Notes under the pieces: generated by a model | The model's database searches: none | The model's input: the letters and a program-made list of their open reading frames with translations, nothing else | What the model was told of the DNA's origin: nothing | Translations under genes and position numbers: made by a program | Shown here: piece after piece, positions 1 through 9,671 of the stretch | Layout: every line of letters begins with the position of its first letter | Numbering within the stretch: position 1 is the stretch's first letter | Origin: Leptidea sinapis | Lineage: Eukaryota; Arthropoda; Insecta; Lepidoptera; Pieridae | Assembly: GCF_905404315.1 (NCBI RefSeq) | Contig: NC_066270.1 | Span: 13,472,001 to 13,536,000, forward strand | Reading direction: 5' to 3' | DNA length: 64,000 nt

Positions 1-42
1 CTCCTATGACATTCTGGGTGCAATAAAGTCATTAAATTAATT
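1..42 (+). mobile_element. Left piece of LINE E, interrupted by LINE A
   Basis: Translated in frame, these bases read like the region just before the RT fingers of a LINE (SYDILGAIKSLN), and the same reading resumes at 3480 (NTNSNGYDDLNTT). The last 12 bases, ATTAAATTAATT, recur at 3468-3479, so this is the left flank of the LINE A insertion. The host element continues off the left edge of the window. The join is by eye, and the target sequence is low in complexity. Confidence 0.6.
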
Positions 43-3000
43 TTGCCCTGTACTTTCTCCGGGGCGTAAAAAGAATAGGGGAGTCCCAGGCCCATGGGTG
101 TCGTAAGAGGCGACTAAGGGCTTTTTAGAAGTGGGAGAGTCACGCTGCCGTCTTATGACGTCAGCACAATCGGGCCAGACTCGTCCGGGTTAATTACCAC
201 ACTCGCACAGAATACCGGTGTGAAGTAGCGGCCTAGTGCCGCTATGTTTCGCATAGGTTAGTGTCGAGGACCGGAGGCCATCCCTTCCCCCCCCCCCCCC
301 ACAAATTATGAGAGCGGTCCGTAAAAAGATATTACCCCAGGAGGGTACCAGCTCTACCAGAGCCGGAGAATCCCTCCCCGAGCACTCTCGCTCGGGCCGC
401 CCTTCGTATTCTGGGGTGGGCACAGAACCGCGCATGACCGAGGACAAACGAGGCAGTAACACCACGGCACCCCGCTCCACGCTCAACGTGGACTTTTGCA
501 ATATCAGGGGAATTCACTCCAATTTAATCGCCGTCCACCACCACCTTGAGACGGCGCAGCCGGCCTTGTGTTTCCTTACGGAGACGCAGATATCTCGACC
601 TAGCGATACGTCATATTTAACGTACCCCGGGTACAAATTTGAGCACAACTTTTTGCCTCATGCCGGGGTATGTGTGTACGTTAGGGAGGATATCTGCTGT
701 CGCCGTCTCGGCAATTTTGAGGGTAGGGACCTGTCTACTCTCTGGCTCCGCGTAGATTTAGACGACCGCGTCCGTATCTATGCGTGTGTCTACAGGTCCC
801 ATAGTGGTAACGCAGAAACCGATCATCTCATGGGCTGCGTTCAAGCTGCAATTGACGTCGTGCTTGCACAGATCCCCTCCGCTGAAATCGTGGTCTTGGG
901 TGATTTCAACGGGCACAATGCCGAATGGCTTGGATCACGTACCACAGACTACGCAGGGCGATCTGTGCATAATTTTGCATTGGCGTATGGTCTGTCCCAA
1001 TTGGTTGAGTCGCCAACGCGGCTCCCGGATGTGGATAGCCACATGCCGTCCTTATTAGATCTTCTGCTGACTACACATCCCGATGGTTACCACGTCGTTG
1101 TCGACGCCCCTCTTGGAACGTCCGACCATTGCCTGGTCAGGAGTGTAGTGCCTATCCGACGCCAACGTCGCAGACCACCAGCGACCCGCCGCGTTTGGCA
1201 ATACAAGTCAGCAGATTGGGATAGGATGCGTTCCTTTTTTGCATTCTACCCTTGGGGCAAGGTTTGTTTCTCTTCGGATGATCCTAGTGCCTGCGCCATT
1301 GCAGTAGGCGATGTGATACTGCAGGGCATGGATATTTTTATACCAAGCTCTGTAGTACCGATCGGTGGCAGATCACAGCCCTGGTTCGATGCGTCAGTTA
1401 AAGCAGCATCTGACTGCAAAAAACAGGCGTATCGAACTTGGGTTGCGGCGCTGGGCACAAAGGATCCGAACTGCAAAGTTCTTAAGAGGAAATATAACCG
1501 TGCCTCCAGATTTTTTAAGCGGCAAATCGCCCGTGCGAAGTCTAAGCACGTCGTCAAAATCGGCGAGCAGCTTTCCAGTTACCCGACCGGAACACGCAAG
1601 TTCTGGTCGTTGTCAAAAGCTGCTCTTGGTAACTTCAACCAGCCGTCCATGCCGCCGTTGCACATGAGGAATGACACCCTGGCCCATACGGCAAAAGAGA
1701 AAGCCGAGCTCCTGTGCGCTCTTTTCGCCTCCAACTCGACTCTTGACGACAACGGAAAAACACCGCCGACCATCCCGCGGTGTCAGAGCTCTATGCCTGA
1801 AGTACAGTTCAGACAGAAAACTGTTAGGCGAGCTCTGTTTTCGTTGGACGTCAGGAAGTCGAGCGGGCCGGATGGCATTTCTCCAATCGTGCTTAGAACG
1901 TGTGCCCCTGAGTTGACGCCGGTGCTAACGCGTTTATTCCGGCACTCTTATTCCAAAGGCGTAGTCCCTGACTCATGGAAGTCAGCCCTTGTCCATCCGA
2001 TCCAAAAAAAAGGAGACAGTTCGGATCCGGCGAACTACAGGCCTATTGCTATCACCTCCCTGCTCTCCAAAATCATGGAGAGCATAATTAGCCACCAGCT
2101 TTTAGTATACCTAGAGGGTCACCAGTTGATCAACGACCGACAGTACGGGTTTCGCCATGGACGGTTGGCAGGTGATCTTCTGGTATACCTAACACATAGA
2201 TGGGCGGCGGCTATTGAAAGCAAGGGGGAAGGCCTGGCAGTTAGCCTGGATATAGCGAAGGCCTTTGATCGTGTATGGCACAAGGCGCTCCTCTCAAAAC
2301 TTCCATCATTTGGGCTTCCCGAGAGCTTGTGCAAGTGGACCTCCAGCTTCCTCACTGGGCGTAGCATACAGGTCGTTGTCGACGGATATTGCTCGAACCC
2401 GAAGCCCGTGAATGCTGGAGTGCCCCAAGGCTGTGTGCTATCTCCTACGCTGTTTCTTCAATGTGTCCAACATATCAATGATATGTTGGACACCTCCAAC
2501 ATGCATTGCTATGCAGATGACAGCACTGGTGATGCCGTATACACAGGCCATGCAGGTCTCTCCTTGGAAATCGTCGACCAGTGCCGGGAGAAACTTGTGT
2601 CTTCTATCGAGTCCTCTCTCGTGAAGGTCGCGGAATGGGGTAAATTGAACCTTGTCCAATTTAACCCCCAGAAGACTCAAGTTTGCGCGTTTACCACTAA
2701 AAAAACCCCATTTGTCGTATCACCGCTCTTCGAGAACACTTCTCTTAAAGCCGCGCCTAGTATCGGAATACTGGGTCTCGAAATCTCGAGCGATTGCCAA
2801 TTCCGTGGCCATCTGGAGGGCAAAGCCAAATTGGCTTCGAAGAAGCTGGGCGTCATCAATAGAGCACGGCAATACTTCAAGCCGGCCCACATTCTAGCGC
2901 TCTACAAGGCGCAGGTCCGGCCACACATGGAGTATTGCTGTCATCTCTGGTCTGGTGCACCCCAGTATCTGCTCGATCCATTTGACCGCGTGCAACGTAG

Positions 3001-3467
3001 AGCAGCTCGAATTGTCGGGGACTCAGTGCTCTGTGAACGGCTGGATCACTTGGCGATGCGTAGAGACGTCGCTTCATTGTGTGTCTTCTACCGCATTTAT
3101 CACGGGGAGTGTTCCGAAGAGCTGTTTAACCTGATTCCTGCCGCCGAATTTCACCATTGCACGACACGCCACAAGTTAGGATATCATCCCCACCATCTGG
3201 ATGTGTGGCGGTCTTCCACAGTGCGGTTTTCAAGAAGCTTTCTCCCTCGTACTACAAAGCTGTGGAATGAGCTTCCTTGTGCGGTGTTTCGGGGACGATA
3301 CGACATGGGTACCTTCAAAAAAAGCGCGTACACCTTCCTTAAAGGCCGGCAACGCTCTTGTGATTCCTCTGGTGTTGCAAGAGAATGTGGGCGGCGGTGA
3401 TCACTTAACACCAGGTAACCCGTACGCTCGTTTGTCCTCCTATTCCATAAAAAAAAAAAAAAAAAAA
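43..3467 (+). mobile_element. LINE A: complete Jockey-superfamily-like non-LTR retrotransposon
   Basis: About 3.42 kb, bounded by the 12-bp direct repeat ATTAAATTAATT (31-42 and 3468-3479) and ending in a poly(A) run (about 3450-3468). A GC-rich 5' leader of about 265 bp, with the block GTCGTAAGAGGCGACTAAGG near 97-117, precedes one long ORF (308-3400). There is no separate gag-like ORF1 between the target duplication and the EN-RT ORF, so the family appears to be single-ORF. The same 3' end recurs as truncated copies at 4516, 5743, 48030 (minus), 51086, 53410 and 61835, which makes A the commonest LINE here. Clade is uncertain (Jockey/CR1/Daphne-like). Confidence 0.88.
308..3400 (+). CDS. 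LINE A endonuclease-reverse transcriptase polyprotein, open along its length
   Basis: 1030 codons without a stop. The N-terminal third is an APE-type endonuclease: TETQ near residue 90, GDFNGHNAEW near 200 and SDHCLV near 275 are the usual catalytic landmarks. The centre is a reverse transcriptase with NYRPIAITS, SLDIAKAFDRVWH, GVPQGCVLSP and the catalytic YADD at about residues 735-738. The C-terminal part (RPHMEYCCHLW, FDRVQRRAARI, LPRTTKLWNELP) is the thumb and tail shared by Jockey-type elements. The true start may be the ATG at 434 (MTEDKRG), because the first 42 residues are low in similarity to an EN start. It acts by target-primed reverse transcription. An odd palindrome lies just before YADD (see findings). 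Integrity suggests a young, perhaps still active copy. Confidence 0.88.
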   Translation: MRAVRKKILPQEGTSSTRAGESLPEHSRSGRPSYSGVGTEPRMTEDKRGSNTTAPRSTLNVDFCNIRGIHSNLIAVHHHLETAQPALCFLTETQISRPSDTSYLTYPGYKFEHNFLPHAGVCVYVREDICCRRLGNFEGRDLSTLWLRVDLDDRVRIYACVYRSHSGNAETDHLMGCVQAAIDVVLAQIPSAEIVVLGDFNGHNAEWLGSRTTDYAGRSVHNFALAYGLSQLVESPTRLPDVDSHMPSLLDLLLTTHPDGYHVVVDAPLGTSDHCLVRSVVPIRRQRRRPPATRRVWQYKSADWDRMRSFFAFYPWGKVCFSSDDPSACAIAVGDVILQGMDIFIPSSVVPIGGRSQPWFDASVKAASDCKKQAYRTWVAALGTKDPNCKVLKRKYNRASRFFKRQIARAKSKHVVKIGEQLSSYPTGTRKFWSLSKAALGNFNQPSMPPLHMRNDTLAHTAKEKAELLCALFASNSTLDDNGKTPPTIPRCQSSMPEVQFRQKTVRRALFSLDVRKSSGPDGISPIVLRTCAPELTPVLTRLFRHSYSKGVVPDSWKSALVHPIQKKGDSSDPANYRPIAITSLLSKIMESIISHQLLVYLEGHQLINDRQYGFRHGRLAGDLLVYLTHRWAAAIESKGEGLAVSLDIAKAFDRVWHKALLSKLPSFGLPESLCKWTSSFLTGRSIQVVVDGYCSNPKPVNAGVPQGCVLSPTLFLQCVQHINDMLDTSNMHCYADDSTGDAVYTGHAGLSLEIVDQCREKLVSSIESSLVKVAEWGKLNLVQFNPQKTQVCAFTTKKTPFVVSPLFENTSLKAAPSIGILGLEISSDCQFRGHLEGKAKLASKKLGVINRARQYFKPAHILALYKAQVRPHMEYCCHLWSGAPQYLLDPFDRVQRRAARIVGDSVLCERLDHLAMRRDVASLCVFYRIYHGECSEELFNLIPAAEFHHCTTRHKLGYHPHHLDVWRSSTVRFSRSFLPRTTKLWNELPCAVFRGRYDMGTFKKSAYTFLKGRQRSCDSSGVARECGRR

Positions 3468-5310
3468 ATTAAATTAATTAAAAAACACAAATAGTAACGG
3501 ATATGATGATCTAAATACAACAGTTATAACATATGTCACTACCATAATAGCCCCAGTATTAAGTTACATTATGAATCAGTGTATCGAATATGGTATATAC
3601 CCAGGTAAGATGAAACTTACAATAATAAAACCAATTATTAAAAAAGAAGACAAACTGGATATGCAATTTTACATGCCTTTCGCCTTGATTCCAACCTTAT
3701 CAAAAGTTTTTGAAAAAATTATTAACAAAAACATGTATTCTTACTTTGAAACATTTAATATTTTGACTAAGGAGCAAGTAGGCTTTAGGAAAAATAAGTC
3801 TATCAATGAAGCAATTTATAACTATTTGGAAGCTGTAATGACTAGTTTAGAAAATAGAAAAACGAGTGACAGCAATATTTATCGACATGACCAGAGCTTT
3901 TGACTATGTCGACCATATAATACTGATCAATAAATTAGAAATGTATGGCATAAGAAACAATGCTCTTCATTTAATTAAATCATTTTTATCAGGTAGACAA
4001 CAATAGACAGATATAACTAAAATAAATCTTATAAATAAAACCAAAATGAAATATTTAACAGAACCCCAGAAAACAACATTTGGCGTGCCCCAAGGCAGTA
4101 TTCTAGGACCACTGCTTTTTCTTATTTATATAAATGACCTTCCTCAAACTATTAAGGATCCAATGGTCCTATTTGCAGAGAATAGTACTGCCATATTTAT
4201 TGACAACAATCCATTAACATATGAAAATTACATAAACAATTCGCTTAACGAACTAATAGAGTGGTTAAATTATAATAATCTAAAAATCAATCTAAATAAC
4301 AATAATAAAAATAATAAAACATGCATGACGAAATTTGCTTACAAAACACACAATCTTATGGATTAAATATAAATTATGACGGTAAAGCGATAAATGAAGA
4401 GAAGTCCACAAAATTCTTGGGCATTTATCTTGACCACAATCTGTCATGGAGAACACACATAGATTATGTCATTAAAAAACTAAATAGATTCACATTTGCT
4501 CTACATATGCTGAAGAAGTTAGGATATCATCCTCACCATCTGGATGTGTGGCGGTCCTCCACAGTGCGGTTTCCAAGGAGCTTTCTTCCACGTACTACAA
4601 AGCTGTGGAATGAGCTTCCTTGTGCGGTGTTTCAGGGACGATACGACATGGGTACCTTCAAAAAAAGCGCGTACACCTTCCTTAAAGGCCGGCAACGCTC
4701 CTGTGATTCCTCTGGTGTTGCAAGAGATTGTGGGCGGCGGTGATCACTTAACAACAGGTGACCCGTACGCTCGTTTGTCCTCCTATTCCATAAAAAAAAA
4801 AAAAAAGAAAGTAGTTGATATGACTGTGGTGTTAGCAGCATATCATGCGTATGTAGACAGCACTCGGAGATATGGGATACTATTCTGGGATAATGCTCCA
4901 GGGATCTATGAAGTATTCAAAGCTCAAAAGAAATGTGTCAGATCTGTCTGTTCACTAAAAGCAACTGAATCATGTAAACCTCACTTTATTAAATTAAATA
5001 TTCTTAGCATGCCATCAATATATATTTATGAAGTAGCAGTTATGGTAAAATAATATCAATAACTATGAAACCCTAATTTCGAAACGAAACGACAACAAAT
5101 TACGACCTTTGAAGTCCAGAACAGAGTTGTATCGGAACAGCATCTTTTGCATGGGACCAACAATTTACAATAAGTTACCTGACAATATGAAGCGCGAAAA
5201 TATATTCTACTTTAAAAAGTCACTCAAATCTTACTTGATGAAAAAAGCATATTACTCATTGAAAGATTTTCTTGACAATAAAATAGTAAATAATAAAAAT
5301 TAACTTCAAC
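3468..5310 (+). pseudogene. LINE E reverse transcriptase relic, doubly interrupted
   Basis: AT-rich RT of a different LINE. Recognisable blocks, in order: an RT fingers region at 3571-3903 (LSKVFEKII, EQVGFRKNKS), DYVDHI and LISFLSGRQ-like residues near 3900-4005, FGVPQGSILGPLLFLIYIND at 4079-4138, and FAEN where FADD is expected (about 4171-4182), so the catalytic Asp pair is lost. KFLGIYLDHNLSW follows at 4411-4449. The frame is broken near 3900 and 4005. A truncated LINE A copy interrupts it at 4516-4806, after which the C-terminal domain resumes (YHAYVDSTRRYGILFW; later FCMGPTIYNKLPDNMK), ending near 5303. The AT-rich sequence to about 5590 is probably its 3' untranslated region. Confidence 0.8.
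4516..4806 (+). mobile_element. 5'-truncated LINE A copy nested in LINE E
   Basis: Starts at the LINE A position equal to 3174 (AAGTTAGGATATCATCC) and runs to the A-tail at 4791-4806 with very few differences from the complete copy. By chance it continues the reading frame of the host LINE (HMLKK, then LGYHPHHLDVW). The exact target duplication is ambiguous because both junctions are A/G-rich. Confidence 0.9.
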
Positions 5311-5742
5311 TGAACTCATCATTGTGTAGCTAATGACATTATATTATAAATTAAAATGAATAAGTCTATGAAATAATAACTATTGTATGATTTATGTTAA
5401 TTTAAGTTTGCTTGGGATGTATATCTTTTTTTAGTATAGTACAGTTTATACTTGTTACAGAAATTAAAATGTGAACTGACTATGTATTCCACTATAAGTT
5501 TGCATGCCTTATGGGTTAGGATAAGAGCACCTGTTAATTATAAGCTAACATCTTCTGTGCCTACCTAACACAGTATGTAACTTAAAAAGTAATGAACAAT
5601 CCACACCTCTAGGGTACTGTCCGAGCGTCCTACTAACTGAGCCAACTGTTCCTGGATTCACAATAAATATATGGGAAAAGCAATTAAATGCATAAACCCT
5701 ATCTAAAACAAATGGTTTACTCCGATCATAAACTTCTTCCTT

Positions 5743-5868
5743 CCTTAAAGGCCGGCAACACTCTTGTGATTCCTCTGGTGTTGCAAGAGAATGTGGGCGG
5801 CGGTGATCACTTAGCACCAGGTGACCCGTACGCTCGTTTGTCCTCCTTATTCCATAAAAAAAAAAACT
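5743..5868 (+). mobile_element. Short 3' end of LINE A
   Basis: About 125 bp matching the last part of LINE A (TTCCTTAAAGGCCGGCAAC onward to the A-tail), strongly 5'-truncated. It lies in what is inferred to be a Uba3 intron. Confidence 0.85.
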
Positions 5869-5962
5869 TATTATTATGTTTGGCAGTTAGAAGTTACTCT
5901 CCAAGTTGTAAGTACATTAAAAACCCACCATTATTAAATAGATAATTAGATCATTATAATAC

Positions 5963-8900
5963 CTTGGTGTATTTGCAATGGTACATAAAGGAAATGTTTT
6001 TTGTGGTGGATAGAAGTCAAGTGTGCATTCAATACATGCACTCATTCCTGGAAGAATAACTCTTGCATTTCCTTTAAATCCCTCGGTTCCACCATCAACC
6101 AATGGTATTACACTAGATTGGTCTAAGCTCCCTGAAATAAACAACAATATGTTAGCAAAATTGAAATAAACATAATTCATTCTCACACATCATCACTTGG
6201 TTCTTGCACCCTTAAAATCAGTTTGAACAAGCCCAGGACATAATCAGGTTATAAAAATTAGATATTAACTGACACAGATGTTGTGCCACAAGTTTACTTC
6301 AGTTATTTTCACGGTATTATGTTGTATGATATATTTTTAATGGCACAGTGCAGTCGATATGAATACCATCCTTGTGCAGAAGAGGGTTATTCATGCTATT
6401 TATAACCGAGAATCATTAAGAGGAAAATTTAAAGAAATAAAAATTTTGACTGTTGCATCTCAATATATTCTTGATAATGTTCTTTATGTTCATAAGCACA
6501 TTAACAAATTTGCTAGAAACTGTGTCAATCATAATGTTACAAAAAATGTGTTACCAAATTCAAAAGAATTGTTAAAAATGTTTGTCCTAAAGGTTACTAT
6601 AACTGATTATACAAGTGAAACCAAAGACTGACAATGGAGTGAACACCCTCATGCTATTTAATTATAAATTTTATTGTAGCCTGCTGAGTTTCTTGTGCCC
6701 GTTCTTCTCAGGTCTGAGGCATACTATTTCAAATGCATGGTAGTTTTTGACATTCAATACTTGATTTTGAATTCTATTTTGAATAAAAATATTTGAATTG
6801 CTTTAAATAGGTCAATTAAAGCTTAATTAAGCCTGCACATGAGAAGCCTGTAAAGTGAAGGCTTTGATCATTGATAACTATGCTCTCTTGTTTATTAGGT
6901 TCTAGGTGTTTCATATAATGACATGGTCACAAAGTAATTATGATTTTGAAACAAAGCTGCTGTATTGCATGACATTGTATGTTGAATCATTTAAATTCTG
7001 TTTTTTTTTTATAGTATTCATAATATATGTATTATAATATGTAGTTCATAATAAATCATTATCTTACTGTCATCATTATATTGTAATAGAGACATTAGCA
7101 TTCCATTTAACCATCTCCTTGCAATAATTGAGTCAAGACCACAGACTACAATATGAAATTGTCTATAAAAACCATCATCCATATCTTGTATAGCACAGTG
7201 GTGAGCAATAGCCTCACAACCTGGTATCCTGGAAATTAAAGGATCTGAATGTAATATTACATTATAACTACCCTCCTTAAGTAATAAAACTGCCCCAATG
7301 TTATATAAAATCCATCTAGAAGTGAATAGGATAACAAAATGCACAGCATTTGGGAAAAAACATTATATAAACATAATAAAAATTTATACTTAAATCACAC
7401 TCATTTATGTATATATTATGGTAAAAGGTAATGAATGTGATATAATAATACCTAATTCCCACTACATAAGCAATGGGTGTTGAATGAACGAACCAGTTCA
7501 ATCAACCCGTCGACAATGTGTAGACGGTTCACATATTTCTATTGGACTAGTTCTTTCTTATACTATCACAGACATAACCAAGGATTTCGTTTATCATATG
7601 TTTAAGCCAGAAAGTAAATTTTAAACTAAGGTTATTAATTTAATCTGAACAAATTCTTAGGTTACAATTTACATTCTGTTTAGGCTTACAATTTACATAA
7701 AATTCAAATAAAGTCATCATTAATAATTAATAAAGTCTATTTTAACCACAGTGGTTGCAACCAGCCAATACAGTTGATTCGGTCATTCTGTCTTGCAAGC
7801 GCAACATAAACTCATAATAGACCATCTAAGGTATACAGTCCCAGATTTGAACTGGTTGATTGACTAGTTGAAGAAATAAAATGAACAATCTAGTTTCGTT
7901 CACACTAAATGTGTTGATGAACCATCAATACTCTACATTTGTTTATTGTAAAAAAGTTGTGAAAGTCATCACTTTAACTGCATGTTATTAATAATTAATT
8001 CACCTGTCTCTTCCATAAAAGGTATAAAGCAAGGTTGAAATCATACAATGGTTAAGTTTAGCTAAAGTCAAACAAGAACTGAAAAAATTATTTTCTACTA
8101 TCAAAGGCTATGTATAATACAACTCAATATTAAAATCTCTCAAAACTAGCAGAATTTAACTACATACTACTCAGTATTGTCATATTATTTGATTTTACTA
8201 AAATAAAAGAAAGTCTTTTATGGCAGTTAGTATTATTGCAAAGAACACTTATTTTTCTGTATCATGGTTGGAAATACTCTCACTACTCGCCAGTACAATT
8301 GCAATATTGAAAGACTTTCCTTATCCTCCCGATTTCTTATCATTGCCTGCACATTCTTGCTGACTGCATGTAGGTAGGTAAGTATTAGCAACCTTGTCAA
8401 CAAAAATTGTTATTTGCAAATACTAAATTTATTCCATTCATGATTCAATCCATTCCCCTGTTGCTTGATCAAGCAGGCTCAGATGTGTTGTGTAGATTAT
8501 TTTTGAAGCTACTCCTAGGAGTGATTAGTCACTTGCAACATTAAATTACTTATTATCACTACTGAACTTTATGTTACCAGTAATAACTATATTTTTTTGT
8601 AGATGTTACTATACTATGATAATAGTCCGGAAATTTAATACCTTTTATTCACAAATTCTACAGCACATTTTGCTTTTGACAAACCAATATCCGTTTTCCT
8701 GAACAAGAACTGTCTATTGAGATTAGACAATTCTATGGTATCCATATCAATTATATGAATCTTTTTGAAGCCCATCAATGCTAAATCTTTAAGTAATTCA
8801 CAACCTAGACCTCCAGCCCCCACTATTAAAATTTTACAAGAATTCATCAAAAAGTCAAGTATTTCAGCAGATGGTTCAAAGTCTGGATGGCAAAATGGCC

Positions 8901-8979
8901 CAGACCTTTCCAAAACTTTTCTAATATTAAGCCATCTTCTTTGTTGATATTCCTGTGATTGAATTTCGCCGGTTGCCAT
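5963..8979 (-). CDS. Uba3: NEDD8-activating enzyme E1 catalytic subunit, UBA3 (first three exons; 3' part outside window)
   Basis: UBA3 pairs with APP-BP1 (NAE1) to adenylate NEDD8 and pass it to UBC12. Coding exons, read on the minus strand: 8979-8642, 7228-7068 and 6131-5963, joined in phases 2, 1 and 2 with GT/AG borders. The start ATG is 8979-8977. Exon 1 carries the nucleotide-binding GAGGLG at residues 54-59 and NLNRQFLF. Exon 2 has FYRQFHIVVCGLDSIIARRW. Exon 3 has VDGGTEGFKGNARVILPGM, the zinc-ligand pair C199/C202 (ACIEC) and the catalytic cysteine C216 (PLCTI). This numbering matches the human protein without gaps. The ubiquitin-fold and remaining adenylation exons were not found between 1 and 5962, so the gene continues past the left edge and the TE block 1-5868 probably lies in intron 3. 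Confidence 0.95.
6345..6805 (+). mobile_element. LINE B 3' fragment in Uba3 intron 2
   Basis: C-terminal RT remnant (VQKRVIHAIYN, KILTVASQYILDNVLYVHKH) followed by the family's 3' UTR: CCTGCTGAGTTTCTTGTGCCC, TTCTTCTCAGGTCTGAGGCA, then AATAAAAATATTTGAATTG. It is truncated and carries an internal deletion compared with the copy at 17955. Confidence 0.85.
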
Positions 8980-9671
8980 GTTTATTTTTTAATGTTATTC
9001 AATACAATAACAGTGTACAATTTAAAACGATGCAATGAAATGTGAAATTGTCCAATTATACTTGCGATTTTACGGATATAAATATTCAATATGCCAATGT
9101 TGTAGAATGATATTTATTTGAATAATTGGACACCAGAAAATTAAAGCAAAACTTTTTTGAATCTTCTCCCTACACTCCCAAGTCCCACACAACTCCCACA
9201 GCCTAGCGAAACCACAGAACACTTTTACACTAAAGTTCCCTATATATTATTATACCTACTCTTTGCTCTAAAGTCTACGAGAGCGAAACTCTCTAGTCTC
9301 CTCCCTAGAGTAAATATGTTCCTTGCTCCTCAGAGTCAACAGTAATTATTACTCTAACGAGTCTCTAAGAAAAAAGCGATTGTATGAAACGCGCAGTGAT
9401 TAATAGTTTGACAGATGACTGCTATAATCATGTAAAAACGGAGATACCTAGCGGAAATCCTCTATGGCAATCCTCTCTAAATCTCTATATGCAACTGTTC
9501 GCTTTCAAACTTAGCGGGATTATACTTCGACTTCGTCGCCATTTTGTAAATAATGTTTCTATAGTCTAATACTCTATCTACGACTATTTCAAACTTATGT
9601 CAAATCTCACTGAACGTTTCATCCTTACACTAAATTTCAATTTTTACGCAGTTTCGCCTCTTTAGTGAGTT
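8980..9671. other. Intergenic, upstream of Uba3; no gene recognised
   Basis: Presumed promoter and upstream DNA of Uba3. No TATA box or ATCGAT motif was seen near the start codon. Short ORFs at 9157-9345 and 9384-9569 lack any recognisable motif. Confidence 0.5.

Noticed and set aside
9157..9569. Two small plus-strand ORFs upstream of Uba3
   Set aside because: Composition and peptides look random; no partner exons.
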